This document shows, one piece after another, positions 1-12,211 of a stretch of DNA of 64,000 nt. The stretch covers positions 62,001-126,000 of the forward strand of contig CP091737.1 in the NCBI GenBank assembly GCA_022010055.1, read 5' to 3'. The notes beneath the pieces were generated by a model, which did not search any database, was not told where the DNA came from, and saw only the letters and a list, made by a program, of their open reading frames with translations. Position numbers and translations under genes: made by a program. This stretch comes from Treponema sp. (GTDB taxonomy: Bacteria > Spirochaetota > Spirochaetia > Treponematales > Treponemataceae). Position 1 is the first letter of the stretch, and every line of letters starts with the position of its first letter.

Positions 1-3000
1 GTTGTCTGTATAAATAATGGCGCGCCAACAATTACTTTTATAAATCCGATAAAATATTCAGACGCATATCAGTCTGCAAAGAGTTTTTCAGTTACTGGAA
101 AAGTTACAGGCGAATTTGGGGATGATAAGCCTATTCATCGAGGAAACACTGAAATTTCTATTTCTAACGACGGAACTTGGTTGGATACCATTTCAAAAGA
201 TTCAGAGGGAAATTATTCTGATGGGATTAAAAAAGATGAGTCTACAGGTGTGTATACAATAACTTATTCTGTAAAAGACAGGTTTGGTCGAGAAACAGTT
301 GATAGTGTGACATTTAAGATTGACGAAGAAGCTCCAAAAACGGAGATTTCTCAGGTTTCACCGCTTGTTATAGATTCTGAGCTAAAAAAGGTTAATAAAA
401 ATTATAAAAATGGAGCTGTAAACGGAATAATTGCAGTTCAGGGCTCTGCGTCAGATAATGATAAAATTGTTTCAACAGTTTTAAAGATTTATGAAGTTAA
501 AGATGATTCTTCTGAAAATATATCTGCTGCTGAAACTCTAATTCAAAGTCTTTCTTTTGATGGAACAACAGAAAAAACTGGTGAAGCAATTTCCATTCCT
601 GCCGGAATAACAAACACAGCAAATAATTTTAAATTCTCTGTTAACACAGAAAAACTTGAGACTAATTTTGATGATAAGGGTATTGTTTTACGGCTTGAAT
701 CCAAAGACTCTAGCGGTAATATTGGATATTTTGATTACCCTGTTTTTGTATGCCAGGAAACGGATATTCCGACATTAAAATTCAACAATGGCGATGTCGC
801 TTGCATTGATGAAAATGCGATAAAAGTTGGAAAAAATCTTTTTGGAATGGGAAGCGACATCTTGTTTATAAATGTTGCGGATGATGATGGAGTTGCTTCT
901 GTAACCTATACCGTTGATGGCGCTGCAAAACCGGATCTTCTTACTGGCGGAAAATCAACTACTGCCGATGTTCAGATAAATGTTTCAGATTTGGGAAACG
1001 GTGTTCATTCTCTTGTGTTTACGGTAACAGATGTAAATGGAAAAAATGTTAATTTTCCTTCGGGAGGAAATTCTTCCATCAAAATAGCGTACGACAGCGA
1101 TGTTCCGGAAATTTCTGTATTAAAGTTAGGTGATGTGACATATACTTCGGGCTGCTTTGCGAAAGAAAAATTTAAAATATCCGGGGAAATAAAAGATTCC
1201 AGTGGAACTGTTGAAATCTATGAAAAGGCAGGCGGCACGGAAACTAAGGTTTCTGAAATTACAGACTGTTCGGCGAAGAAAACCTGGGTTACAGAAGAGA
1301 TTACAAATAATTCCGGCGACATTACAAAGACGTTTGTTGCAAAAGATAATTACGGACGCGAAAAAACTTTGGAAATAAACTACAAGGTTGATAATGTGCC
1401 GCCTGTATTTGTGAGCGATTATATTTCTATTACCGGTGAAACAGTAGGCGGTTCAAAAACTTATGTTCTTGGCGGTACAGGTGATGTCTATAATCAGGAT
1501 AATGTCTGGTTTACAGGTTCTTCGTTCACGCTAAAAGGCGGAGACGGAACGAATTCAAAAATTCCTGTTACTGAAAAAAATAATTTTGAAATAAAACTTT
1601 ATAAAGGAAGCTACTCTGAAGAAAATCTTATTTCAACGATTCAGCCTTCTGGAAATAACAACTTTTCTGGAACAGTTGATGTTGGCGGAGAAAATGCTTC
1701 AACCATAATACTTGTTGCAGTTGACGAAGCTAAAAATATATCCAATCCTCTGTCTGTTCAGGTAAATGTAGACAGGGTCGCGCCGTTAATTACAAATAAA
1801 GAAATTTATCTTGAAAATCCTCCTGCGCAAGCCCTGCCTGAAAAAGGCTATGTGAATAAAGACAGTGTTTTTGTAAAGTTTGAGGCGACTGATTCAGTCA
1901 GCAAGGTAAAGTCTGTTGAAATATACAAAACTGCCGCCTTGAAGGAACGGATTGGCCTGAAAGAATTTTCACCTGCTGTTGAAGTTGCCTCTGGTGTAAT
2001 AGAAATAGATATTTCCAGGTTTGATTCAAAAGAATACGATTTATATATCAAGGTTACAGATGTAGCCGGAAATTCTTCTTATACGGATCTGCCGAACTTT
2101 ATATTTGACAAAAATCCTCCGGTGGTAACATATTCAAGGCCGGCGGCAAATTCTGATGTAAATAAACTGATAACAATAGAAGGTTTAATAGACGACCTTA
2201 ATCCGCCTGCCACAAACGCCGGCTGGAACTGGGCGTTAAAAGTTAAAAAGCCGGGCGGAACATCTTTTGAAAACGTAACCGGAGCAACTTTTGACACTTC
2301 TCTGGAAACCGGAAAATTCAAGGTTTCTGGAATTGATACGGAGAAAATAGGCGAAGGAACAGCAGAATTCATTGTTATTGCAACGGACAGGGCTGGCAAT
2401 GTAATTCAGGATTCTGGTGCGAATGCAGGAAAAACGCTCGCCCTTAAGATTGACCAGAATTCTGACCGCCCGGTAATTCAACTGAATACAATTTCTACAG
2501 ACGGAAACACAACGCTTTCTAGCGGCGAAATCTCTGGAACAATTTCAGATGACGACGGAATTGAAAAAATTGAAATTCAAATGCTGAAAAAATCGGGCAT
2601 ATCTTACGCAAACCTTGACGAGTCCGCTTGGGAAGAAGCGACTTTAAATGGCTCTAACTGGACTTTCAAATATTCTGGAACAGACATTGACGGCGACTAT
2701 AAATTGTACTTTAGAGTTACGGATTCTGCGGACGGCGTGTTCACTTCTGCTGAATCAAAACCAGCAAACGCAAAAGACGAGTGGACATGCCCTAGAATTC
2801 AATACCAGGGAAAAAATGAAGTTTGCGCGGCAATAAGCTTCAGCATTGACTCTAATCCGCCTGCAATAAAATACTTTAAATTTGCAACTTCAAAAGACGG
2901 CAACACCTGGGAAGAATGGAAGGATTTGAACAACAACCAGCTTTTTGGCGGTGTGAAATACCGTTACGCAAAATTCAGAATTCTTTCTTATGATACAGTT

Positions 3001-6000
3001 TCTGAGCAGGAGGATTTGTCTGTTTCTATAAATATTTCTGAAATTAAAAAGAAATATACTTACAAAAAAGGCGATTCTTCTTCTGCAATCAGACTGACAA
3101 CGGTTTCTGAAAGCATAGATGGAAAAACTTACTATTATTTTGAGTCGGACACAATTGACTTGAATCCGACGGATAAATCAGTTCCGACCAAGTCTTACAC
3201 AATCGAAGTTGAGGCGAAGGACAAGGCGGAAAAGCCGAAAACTATGTCTTTGGGAATAATTATTGACAACACTGCGCCGACTTCGATTTCCAAGTTAAAT
3301 CATTCTTCAAACGATGAGCTTACTGGCGATATTGTGCTTAGCGGACAGGTTTCTGATGATTCAAGCGCGAACTCAGGAATTGCGGAAATGTACTATGCTG
3401 TTCCGTATACAAATATAACAGATCCAGAGAATCTGGCTGATTACAACAAAGATTCCGAGTCGTTTGGAACAATGTGGTTCAAAGTTGATGAGCTTACCAG
3501 CGTTGTATGGAATCTTACTGTAAACTGACTATATTTACACTAAAGAAGGCTCGAACATTGTTATGAAAAATGGCTATGTTGGCTATCAGAACGGTTCTTC
3601 TGGAATTTTCAATCTTCCAGTCTGGTTTAAGATTGTAGATAACGCCGGAAACGTTGGCTACAACAAAGGAAATTTAGTTCGCTACAATCCTGATGCGGAC
3701 AAGCCTCGTGTTGCAATAACGTATCCTGTTCACAATGTAACGGATTCTTCAAATAACAATTTCAGCTATGTAATTATAGGTGGTACAATCCGCTTTACAG
3801 GAACTGCCGAGGACGATGAGGGTATTCAGGCTGTTTATCTTCAGTTTGATATGGACGGCGACGGAATTTATGAAAACGGAGTTAACGTTGAGGGCTGTCC
3901 GCCTGAGGTGAAACCAGAGAAAATTCCAACTTCTGCTGCAAATGAACAAGGTGTTCTTGTAAAAGGTACAAACAGCTGGAGCTATTCATTGAAAGTTTCC
4001 GGCCTGAAAAATCTTTTGTATTCTGAAAACAACAAAAAAGTTCTGAACGTGCGCGCGGTTGCCCTTGATACAGGAACTAACGACAGTCCGCTTCTGGGCG
4101 CATGGTCTGAGCCGATTCATATTTCGGTGAACAATGATGTTCCGGCTTTTGAATCTGTAAAAATTGCGCAGTATTCAGGAAATTCTTCTTCCGACACAGA
4201 AGTAAAATCTGTTGAATACCAGGACGACAAATATATTTCCGGCACAAACTGGTATCTTGTTGGAAAAGTCAGTAGCAACGCAGGTATTTCAGAAATTGCT
4301 GTTGAAGGTGCGACAAATTACACTGTGGAAATAGACACTTCAAGCGGAACTCCTGTTGTTTCAGGTGATACAGGCATTGTTCTGGATAAAACAGAAAGCG
4401 GCGGAAACATCAACGAGCTTACCTACAAGATTCCAGTTGATGGAACTTCGCGCTGGGAATCAAGAATTACCGTTACGGACAATGCTTCGGAAGGAAGCAA
4501 AAAGACAAATTATTTAAATTACAGTTTGAATATAGACAACACGCCTCCTCAGTTCTTTGATATCTGCAACAAAGATGAAGAAGAAGCTTTAGGAACAATA
4601 AAACTGTACAAAGGCGGCTACGGTTCAAGCGGAGTAATTCTTGACGACAAGAATTTTGTGCAGAACTCAAACGGCTTCTTTACTTTGGCAGGTCGGGTTA
4701 CAGAAGCAGGCTCTGGATATGAGAATGTAATCTTCTATTTTAAGCGAGTTCCTTCTGAAACAACGGCGCAAAATCCGGCCAGAGTTTACAATCCTATGGA
4801 AAGCCATGGCGATTCAAACAAGGAAAACCGCGCGGATATTACAACGAAAACTGCGGAAAACGGAAAAGTTTATATAAATTCTGATTCGCTTCCGGTTCTG
4901 CACGCAAGTTCTGTTGCGCGCGAAGATGACAATGAATATACGCTTAGTTCTGGATATGTTACGAACAACAAGAATGTTCGTGTGGGCGGACTTGTAAAAA
5001 TCGGCGGACTTTACAGAAAAATCTCCGCGGTTGACTACGCTTCTGGCAAAGTTACGTTTGATTCAGCGTGCGCGCAAGTTTATACAGAGGCGGAATTTGT
5101 TTACGGAATGGTTATTGATAATTCCGGCGAAAGCTTGAACTATGACAATTCAATAAAAAATGACGACGGCGACGGAATGGTTGAATCGTTTGCAAAGAGC
5201 GGCTCGAACTACACATGGGATGCTTCCATTGACTCAACAAATATTCCGGACGGTCCGATTGAAATCCACGTTGTTGTATTTGACAAGGCAGGAAATTCAA
5301 GCCACGGCTACGTAAAAACTTCTGTAAGCAACAATGCGCCGCGAATTGCAAGGGTTCGGCTGGCGACAGACTTAAATTCAAACGGAATATATGAAGAGAA
5401 TGAGTCCAAAGTGTTTGCCTGGCTGGATGAAGATACCACAAAATGGGATGAAACCACAAAATCTTCCGGCACAGAGATTTGGAATCTTGACGCGGAAGGC
5501 TGGACAATCAAGAATAACTTGCAGGTTGAGCCGGAATTTGTTGGCGGAACAGCTCCGTTCTATTATGTTTTCTCAAAGGAATCTGAAGCAGGAATTGCAA
5601 AAAATCTTACTTCGCCAAAAACTGATTCTTTCAATGCTTCTGACACAAGAAAAATAGCGGCGAACAGGGAACCGTTTGTGATTTTAAACAGCAGTTTCGA
5701 TTCTTCTGACGCATTTGAAGACAAAATCAACACGTACCAGTTTAGCTTCTGGGATTCAACAGAAGAAACTGTGCCTGGAAAAGATTCTCAGTGGACTGTT
5801 CTGAACGCCCAGCTTAAGCAGGATATTGAAGATTCAAATGCGCCTAAAGTTGTTGTTTCGCCGTTCTACTGGAATGACAGCGAGGACAATAGTCTTTACA
5901 AAAACAGCCTTTCGAACGGCCACATTGAGCTTGAGGACGACTGGAAAAACGCTTCCGGCTATAATGGCTCAACAACCGGATTGTACGACGGCGACCCTAA

Positions 6001-8432
6001 AGTTTCTGGAAAGATTGTAATCCGTGGAACAGCTTATGATGACGTATTCTTAAGTTCATTGTGGATAAAATTCGGCAAAGATGCTGGAGCTACCGGACAG
6101 AACTTTACGTTCTCCAATTATCTGACAGACGCAGGCTTTGGCTCTGCTGGCACAAGCAACGGTTATGTTCAGGCCGCATTCTACGAAAACGGATGGAAGA
6201 AAGCTTCCGCCACAATGGAAGCTGACGGCTGGAAATTTGACGTTTCAGATGACTACTTTGACCAGAACGGCCACAAAGTAAACTGGACTTTGAGCATAGA
6301 CACCTCAAAATTAAGCGGAATCGCCGGAACAGACATAGACTTTAAAGTCATGGCAGTTGACCACGTAAAGAACGACAAGCACAAGTCCGCCGAGATTGAT
6401 TCATCAGCCGTAAATCCAGACGGCACCACAAACACCGCAGACAACGTATATAACAAGCCTGCGTACAGAATGGATGTTGTGCCGTATATTACGGGGGTAA
6501 AAACGTACTTGAGTAAAAAACTTAAGACAAGTATTGTTGAGGCATATACTAGAACGACTTTGGGACACTACATTATATCTGACAGGGAAAGTTCAATTCA
6601 GCTTGAAGGTTTTAATCTTGGTAACAATAATACTGTGGATGCGACAGCCTCAGGATTTTCTTCTGGAGAATATGTTGTTTTGGTAAATGAAGTTGAAACT
6701 TTGAACAATAAGAACAATAACAATGCTTGTGGTTCATACAAAGAAGCTATTACAGAAGGTAGTAAATATGAACAAAAAGCAAAGTATGCGTATAACCGGC
6801 AGCCGGTAGAAAAGAGCAATCATTTGCTTACTGATGATATATACTTTGATGTTTGGGAATTTGATAGTGATGCGGCCATTCCTATGAGTGGTAAACTAAG
6901 TGAGCCGGTTATGAAGATTAATCCTTCGAATGGAAAAATAGGATTTGCTTTTGTAAGTGGTCCTGCTGATTTTTCTATGGCGGATGGGCTTAACCACTCT
7001 TATAAAAATTATCAGAGAAATTATGCGACATTCTCGAATATCAGTATGGCATTTGATGATAAAGGTCGTTCGTATGGAACGGCGACAGGACTTGATACAT
7101 ATCCTAATGGTGCTACTAATACACTGGCTGGGCGTTTTACATTTATGACAAGTCGTTGGGGAACAGATGCTGATGATATGAATGATAATTATAACTACGA
7201 GAATAAATTAAGACTTGAAGCTATTGGTTTGCCGGGGAATAAAGAATGCTATGTGAAAGGAACATATCCTTCTACATACACAATGACAGAAACTCGTTTT
7301 TCATCTCCGAGCTTGGCGGTGGCATCCCACGGTGATAGTACTTCTGTATATTTGGCGTATTATGATGATATTCAGTCTCAGATAAGATTCCGCTTTGGAT
7401 CTAATTGTCCTGGTTCAAAAGGTGATTTCGATAATTTTGTGGATAATGAAGGTTTAGGAAGTGTGGATTCACAAAAAAAAGGTAATTATAATGATTCTAG
7501 AAAATATGTTTTTGAAGCGAATACATCAAAATTTAGTTTAATTGCTGGAGTGGATTGGCAGAAGTTTTCTGGCTCTGAAAATAGTTCATCTGGCATAACT
7601 TATAATGTTGGTGGTAATTATTTCTATGATACAGGTTATGCTGCTGGTCAGTATGTTGCAATTGATGTTATTCCGGGTTCTTCATCTAGCACTGATATAG
7701 TTATCGCAGTGTGGTATGATGGTTCAGATTGCTGGTATGGTTATAATACTAATCCTACAAGCGGAAAAGATAATGGTATTGAAGGTGGCTGGAATTGTCA
7801 AAAAATATTTAGCGATGGTGGTGAGTTCTGTACTGTAAAGGCTGGACCTGATGGTAGTGTTCATATTGCAGCAAATGTGGATGGCAGTTTATGTTATGCA
7901 TATCTTTCATCATATGCTGCGTCATATAATGAAGCAACAGATTCTGTAATTGTTGATTCGTTCACTATTACTGGAGAGCAGATTAATATTGATGTGGGAC
8001 GACGTAAAGTTGTGGGTGATGGTAGTGTAACTAAATATTATGTAATTCCATATATAAGCTATTATGTGAGTGCGGCAAATGCCGGCAATTGCCTCTCTTG
8101 TGATTCCTGTATCAGGTGTTATGGATTATACTATGCAAGGAACTGTGAACGATGTGTTTACGGGAGGTTGGGAGGTTTCTCTTGTTCCTACGGATAGTAC
8201 AATGAGTGGCAGTGCAAATGATAAGGTTAATATAGGGCTTTGGAAGAAAACATTGGATGGTGAAAAAGGTGTAATTGTTAAGAGTACAGAGCTAAATAAA
8301 ATAACGTCATCTAGTAATAATTCTACTGCATCTAATGGTGATTGTTATGGCAATGGAACAGACAATGCAGTTCTTGGCTATGCTGTAAAGACTTCTTCTG
8401 GAACGGCAATCGAAACCGCCCAGCTTAAGTAA
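1..8432 (+). CDS. giant Ig-like-repeat surface protein, 5'-partial, two frame breaks
   Basis: The frame is open from base 1, so the gene starts upstream of the window. About 2,800 codons are visible. The first ~2,100 codons are a series of beta-rich repeats of roughly 90-110 residues, with recurring linkers such as VDNVPPVF, IDNTAPT and IDNTPPQF, typical of bacterial Ig-like or cadherin-like stalk domains. From about base 6480 the protein changes to a TIG-like stretch, then a region resembling a beta-propeller (GPDGSVHIAANVDGSL). Reading frame moves from 1 to 2 near 3523 (extra A in AAA) and from 2 to 3 near 8087 (extra A). Repaired, the text reads WNLTVTDYIYTKEG and SAANAGIASLVIP. It is probably an exposed adhesin or stalk protein; no signal or anchor can be checked because the N-terminus is missing. 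Function is inferred only from architecture. Confidence 0.75.
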
Positions 8433-8440
8433 CGTGATTG

Positions 8441-8484
8441 CCCGAATCCTGGCGCTTTGTGCCGGGGGTTCGGGTATTTTTTTT
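8441..8484 (+). terminator. Rho-independent terminator of the surface protein gene
   Basis: A stem CCCGAA...TTCGGG with inner GGC/GCC pairing begins 9 bases after the stop codon and is followed by a run of eight Ts. Confidence 0.85.
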
Positions 8485-8542
8485 GCGATGAGTTTGACTT
8501 GTTATTGTTGTAACTTCCTGTTTTTTTGTTTATTTTAGAAGT

Positions 8543-9457
8543 ATGAAAAGAATTATTGGAATATTCATTGGTTTAATGATTGTCGCTTTTGCCGGCTGTT
8601 CACAAAAAACGGCGGTTGCTGATGTTTTTGCGGTAAAAGAATCTGCTCCTATGGAGGCTGATTGTGCCGGCGCGCCCAGGGTTGCAATGTCTAAAAAAAT
8701 GATGGCTGCCAATTATTCGGGAAATTCTTTTTCTGAAGAAGCCGAAGATTCGGGCGCTCAGGATGAATTTGGCTATGAAAGAAAACTAATCCGCAACGGA
8801 AGTGTTTCCATAGAAGTTACAGACCTTGTAAAAACTCAGGCCGCGGTTGAAAACTGGGTAAAAGAATTCGGCGGATATATTTCAAGCTCAAATAACGGCG
8901 AAAAAAATTCAAGCTACACTGTAAGAATCCCTTCTGAAAAATTTGATTCGGCGATGGATTCTACTGGCTCTCTGGGAACTCTGAAAAACAAGAATGTTTC
9001 AACACAGGACGTTTCTGAGCAGTTTTACGATTTGCAGTCGCGCCTTGCGACAAAAAAAATCCTTAGGGAAAAACTTAATGGCTATCTTAAGCAGGCGAAT
9101 TCAATGCAGGATATTTTAAAAGTCGAGTCTGAGCTGAATTCTGTTCAGTCCGACATTGAATCAATGGAAGGCCGCCTAAAAAGGCTTTCTTCCCAGATTG
9201 ATTTTTCTACAATAAGCCTTTACGCAAGTTTGCCTTATAAATCAACCCAGGGCGGCGGATTTGAGCTGCCGGATTTGGGAAACGGATTCCGTCATTTTGT
9301 TTCAAACGTAATATCGTATTTCGGCGGACTTGTGGCCGCGGTTTTCTATGTGATTATCTGCGGAATTCCGCTGGTTGCGGTAATTGCGCTTCTTTTCTGG
9401 CTTTTGTTCGGAAAAGTCGGTTTGCTTGTAAAACTTTATAACAAGCTGAAGAAATAA
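8543..9457 (+). CDS. DUF4349 domain lipoprotein
   Basis: 304 residues. The N-terminus is a lipoprotein signal with lipobox AFAGC (Cys19), so the protein should be lipid-anchored in the envelope. The central part (about 80-230) matches the DUF4349 pattern: an RKLIRNGSVSIEV strand, then IPSEKFD, then a long coiled-coil (about 165-220, ESELNSVQSDIESMEGRLKRL). One or two membrane helices follow near 250-295 (VAAVFYVIICGIPLVAVIALLF) and a basic tail. Family members are of unknown function. It stands alone between a terminator and a palindromic repeat. Confidence 0.8.
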   Translation: MKRIIGIFIGLMIVAFAGCSQKTAVADVFAVKESAPMEADCAGAPRVAMSKKMMAANYSGNSFSEEAEDSGAQDEFGYERKLIRNGSVSIEVTDLVKTQAAVENWVKEFGGYISSSNNGEKNSSYTVRIPSEKFDSAMDSTGSLGTLKNKNVSTQDVSEQFYDLQSRLATKKILREKLNGYLKQANSMQDILKVESELNSVQSDIESMEGRLKRLSSQIDFSTISLYASLPYKSTQGGGFELPDLGNGFRHFVSNVISYFGGLVAAVFYVIICGIPLVAVIALLFWLLFGKVGLLVKLYNKLKK

Positions 9458-9504
9458 TAAAACAATATTGGTTTTATTATGAATTAATTGTTGTATAATT
9501 TATA

Positions 9505-9708
9505 TAGCCTGAATGTCGAGTTTATTGTAAAAAGAATAAAAGCACAGGCAGATTTGCAATTTGTGAAGATTTTTGGCGATTGTATTAATTAAAGTGCGGA
9601 GCACCCGAATTGATACAGGCGTAGCGCGAGCCAAATCCATCTGAGCAAATTGGAAATCTGCCGAGAGCGTTCTTTTATAATTTGCAAAAAAACTCGAAAT
9701 TAAGGTTA
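9505..9708 (+). repeat. palindromic TA-flanked repeat, copy 1
   Basis: A full copy, about 204 bp, in the gap between the DUF4349 and SIMPL genes. It starts TAGCCTGAATGTCGAG and ends CTCGAAATTAAGGTTA. The ends are inverted repeats of each other and the whole unit is self-complementary around a GTGC-GGA-GCAC centre. TA occurs at both borders. Confidence 0.9.
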
Positions 9709-9739
9709 TATAAACTCACGTTTTCAGCAGGAGGAACTT

Positions 9740-10426
9740 ATGAAGGCACATATTACTTTGTGTGTTGCGATTGTTGTTGCGGCGGCGATTATGGCTTCCG
9801 GCATGACAAAAATTGTAAAGCAGGATCGTTCTGTTACAGTCCGTGGTCTTGCAGAGCGGGAAGTTGATGCGGATCTTGCGGTCTGGCCTATAACTTTTAC
9901 GGTTGGAAGCAACGATTTGCTTAGGATTCAGTCTGAGACTGTTAAAAAAACTGCGATAATCACCAAATTCCTTGAAAATCATGGCTTGACGGCGGAAGAT
10001 TATACGATTCAGGCTCCGAAAATTACTGACAACACCGTAAATCCTTATCTGGATCACGAAAAAATGGTTTTCAATTACCTTGCGCAGGAAACAGTACTTG
10101 TTCGGACTTCAAAAGTTTCGGTTGTAAAAGAGGCGCAGGCTGATTCCTTAAAGCTTACAGGCGAAGGAGTTGCGATTCAGCAGGATTATGATTCCAAGGT
10201 TGTATACGAATTTACCGGCCTGAACGAAATAAAACCGGAAATGATTGCGGAAGCCACTGAAAATGCGCGGCTCGCGGCTGAGCAGTTTGCGCGCGACTCA
10301 AAAAGCAAAGTTGGAAAAATCAAAAAAGCGACACAAGGTCTTTTTTCAATCAATGATGCGGCGGTCGGCCTGGAAGAAAAAAAGAATATCCGCGTTGTAA
10401 CAACTGTTGAATATTCCTTGAAGTAA
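9740..10426 (+). CDS. SIMPL (DUF541) domain envelope protein
   Basis: 228 residues with an N-terminal hydrophobic segment (about 5-22, TLCVAIVVAAAIMASGM), a signal or signal-anchor. The rest follows the SIMPL/DUF541 pattern: SVTVRGLAEREVDADLAVW near the start, the IQAPKITDN region, and the C-terminal ARLAAEQFARDSKSKVGKIK helix before a final strand. GGAGG lies 9 bases before ATG (AGCAGGAGGAACTTATG), which fixes the start. Periplasmic or membrane-tethered; the family is linked to envelope or oxidative-stress phenotypes in some bacteria, but the biochemical role is unknown. The palindromic repeat ends 31 bases upstream. Confidence 0.85.
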   Translation: MKAHITLCVAIVVAAAIMASGMTKIVKQDRSVTVRGLAEREVDADLAVWPITFTVGSNDLLRIQSETVKKTAIITKFLENHGLTAEDYTIQAPKITDNTVNPYLDHEKMVFNYLAQETVLVRTSKVSVVKEAQADSLKLTGEGVAIQQDYDSKVVYEFTGLNEIKPEMIAEATENARLAAEQFARDSKSKVGKIKKATQGLFSINDAAVGLEEKKNIRVVTTVEYSLK

Positions 10427-10437
10427 GACAATAAATT

Positions 10438-11138
10438 ATGCAAAAAAATCGGAGATTTTTATTTATTGTCTTGTTTTGCATATCCAGAAAATCCGATGCA
10501 AAAGGAGCATGATAAGCAGCTTTTTGAATTTGAATCAAATTTTTGGGATGCTTTTATCAATGGATGGGTGCTGCAGAATTTAAAGATTAAAAACAGTGCC
10601 TATCCATATCAATTTTATGACGGCAAATTTTATTTTTCAGAAAAGGCAAACGAATTCAAGGCTTGCAAAGACTGGTCGCTTGTTCTGGATTTTTCTTTGC
10701 TAGGAAACGAAGATTTTGATTCTTTAGGAAATGAAACAAAGCTCAATATTTCATTTTTTTAAAATTTTTTGGTGTAAAAAAATAGAAAATCTTATGTTCC
10801 CTGGCTCTGAATGTGATTATTATGGAAATTTAAAGCTCGGTGGATATATTCAGCTTTTTAAATTCAACCCTTTTTCTTGTGATTTTTTTACGGCTTGGTC
10901 TTTAAAATATGACGAGAATTATCTAAATGGGCTTGTTTTTGGCGGAACTGTAAAATCTTATCCCTTAAAGCCGGTCAAGCTGGAATTTGGATCTGCGGGG
11001 CACATTTTTACAAACGATGAATGTTTTCTGGAATTTACCGGGCATATCGGGTGTCTTATAAAATCTGTGGAAATTTTTGCGCAATACAAATATTTTCAGG
11101 AGCACATTTTTGGAGTTGGGGTAAGCCGGTATTTCTAG
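10438..11138 (+). CDS. small probable outer-membrane beta-barrel protein, two frame breaks
   Basis: I do not recognise this family. ATG at 10438 begins a signal-like peptide (MQKNRRFLFIVLF). The frame moves from 1 to 2 at about 10475 (extra T in TTTT) and from 2 to 3 at about 10757 (extra T in a seven-T run). Repaired, it is one protein of about 232 residues. The mature part is rich in aromatic residues with alternating strands (LKLGGYIQLFKF, LVFGGTVKSYPL, SVEIFAQYKYF) and ends VGVSRYF with a C-terminal Phe, the usual end of outer-membrane barrels. That location is an inference. It is convergent with recR and overlaps its end by 4 bases. Confidence 0.5.
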
Positions 11139-11725
11139 AACGTTGTCCTGCCTCTGAAGCTTCGGGCGAGCGTCAGTTTGTCGGCGTATTCCAAGTCTCC
11201 GCCTACAGGAATTCCTGTCGCAAGGCGTGTTACTTTTACGTCTGAATGTTCGTTCAAAAGTCTCTGCAGGTACATCGCGGTTGCATCGCCTTCAAAAGTC
11301 GGATTTGTCGCGATTATTATTTCTTTTACTTCGCCGGTTTGGATTCTGTTTACAAGGCTTGCGATGTTCAGCTGGTCAGGTCCTATTCCTTCCAGCGGCG
11401 CGATTACTCCGCCCAAAACGTGGTAAAGCCCTGTAAAATTTCCAGCGCTTTCAATTGTCTGCACGTCCTGGGGCTGCTCCACAACACAGATAATATTTTT
11501 GTCGCGCAAAGGATTTGAGCAGATTGGGCAGGTTTCTGTTTCTGTCCAGAATCCGCAGACTGCGCAAGGCTTTATTTTTTGCTGAAGCTCGCCAAGCTGC
11601 CTTGAAAAATTCTGAACGTACATTGAGTCGGCTTTTAAAAGATGATTCACAATTCTGGAGGCGCTCTTTTTTCCTATTCCGGGAAGCCTTGAAAAACTTG
11701 AGGTCAAATCGTCGATTACGCTCAT
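11135..11725 (-). CDS. recR: recombination mediator RecR
   Basis: 196 residues, normal length. RecR works with RecF/RecO to load RecA at single-stranded gaps. Visible are the N-terminal helix-hairpin-helix (LPGIGKKSASR, about 14-24), the four-cysteine zinc site (C54, C57, C66, C69), and the Toprim domain (CVVEQPQDV from about 80; TNPTFEGDATAMYL; TRLATGIPVGGDLEYAD). It is the last gene of the canonical dnaX-ybaB-recR order, one base behind ybaB, so co-transcription is expected. Confidence 0.97.
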   Translation of the reverse strand: MSVIDDLTSSFSRLPGIGKKSASRIVNHLLKADSMYVQNFSRQLGELQQKIKPCAVCGFWTETETCPICSNPLRDKNIICVVEQPQDVQTIESAGNFTGLYHVLGGVIAPLEGIGPDQLNIASLVNRIQTGEVKEIIIATNPTFEGDATAMYLQRLLNEHSDVKVTRLATGIPVGGDLEYADKLTLARSFRGRTTF

Positions 11726-11726
11726 T

Positions 11727-12041
11727 TTAAAGTCCCATTCCAGGAATGTTTAAGCCGCCCAGCAAAGAAGTTGACTGTTCCTTCAGTTTTTCCTGGATGT
11801 TGGAAATTGCATCGCGGTGAGCCGCAACAATAAGGTCTTCGAGCATTTTTATGTCGCGGTTGTCAACGCAGAGCGGGTCAAGATGAATTTCCAGCATTTC
11901 AAATTTTCCGTTCAGCTTTACTGTAACCATTTTTCCGCCGGCAGAGCCTTCCGCGGTAAGAGCGGCCATTTCTGCCTGAATTTTTTCAGCCTGTTCTTTT
12001 AGTGCCGCTGAATTTTTTAGTAAATCAAATGGATTCATCAT
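11727..12041 (-). CDS. ybaB: YbaB/EbfC nucleoid-associated protein
   Basis: A small dimeric DNA-binding protein of the YbaB/EbfC family, about 105 residues, with the typical MMNPFDLLKNSAALKEQ amphipathic N-terminal helix and a beta core (MVTVKLNGKFEMLEIHLDP). I start it at 12041 because GGGAGG lies 6 bases upstream; an in-frame codon further upstream would place the ribosome site inside the coding region. It sits between dnaX and recR as in most bacteria. A strong hairpin ends directly at its ribosome site, suggesting translational control. Confidence 0.92.
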   Translation of the reverse strand: MMNPFDLLKNSAALKEQAEKIQAEMAALTAEGSAGGKMVTVKLNGKFEMLEIHLDPLCVDNRDIKMLEDLIVAAHRDAISNIQEKLKEQSTSLLGGLNIPGMGL

Positions 12042-12053
12042 ATTTTTCCTCCC

Positions 12054-12199
12054 ATAAAAAGTCAACGAGAAAATTTCAATTTTCGATTTGACTTTTTATG
12101 CCCATTCGCAATGAAATGAGAATGGGCCGTTGATAAGAAAGTTTGCAACGCAAACTTGTGAATAAAAACTTTGACGCTATCTTAGGCAAAGTTTTTATT
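12054..12199 (-). promoter_or_regulatory. four consecutive hairpins in the ybaB leader
   Basis: The gap between the dnaX stop and the ybaB start holds four stems: 12161-12199 (13-bp AATAAAAACTTTG arms), 12139-12157 (AAGTTTGC arms, 3-nt loop), 12101-12126 (CCCATTC arms) and 12054-12099 (12-bp outer ATAAAAAGTCAA stem with an inner GAAAATT stem). The last stem abuts the ybaB Shine-Dalgarno GGGAGG. Likely an RNA processing or translation-control region; function is not shown. Confidence 0.6.
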
Positions 12200-12211
12200 A
12201 CACTCTCTTTT

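Noticed and set aside
12042..12211. SRP (4.5S) RNA near dnaX
   Set aside because: The signature SRP loop GGAAGCAG-type motif is absent; the gap holds unrelated hairpins.
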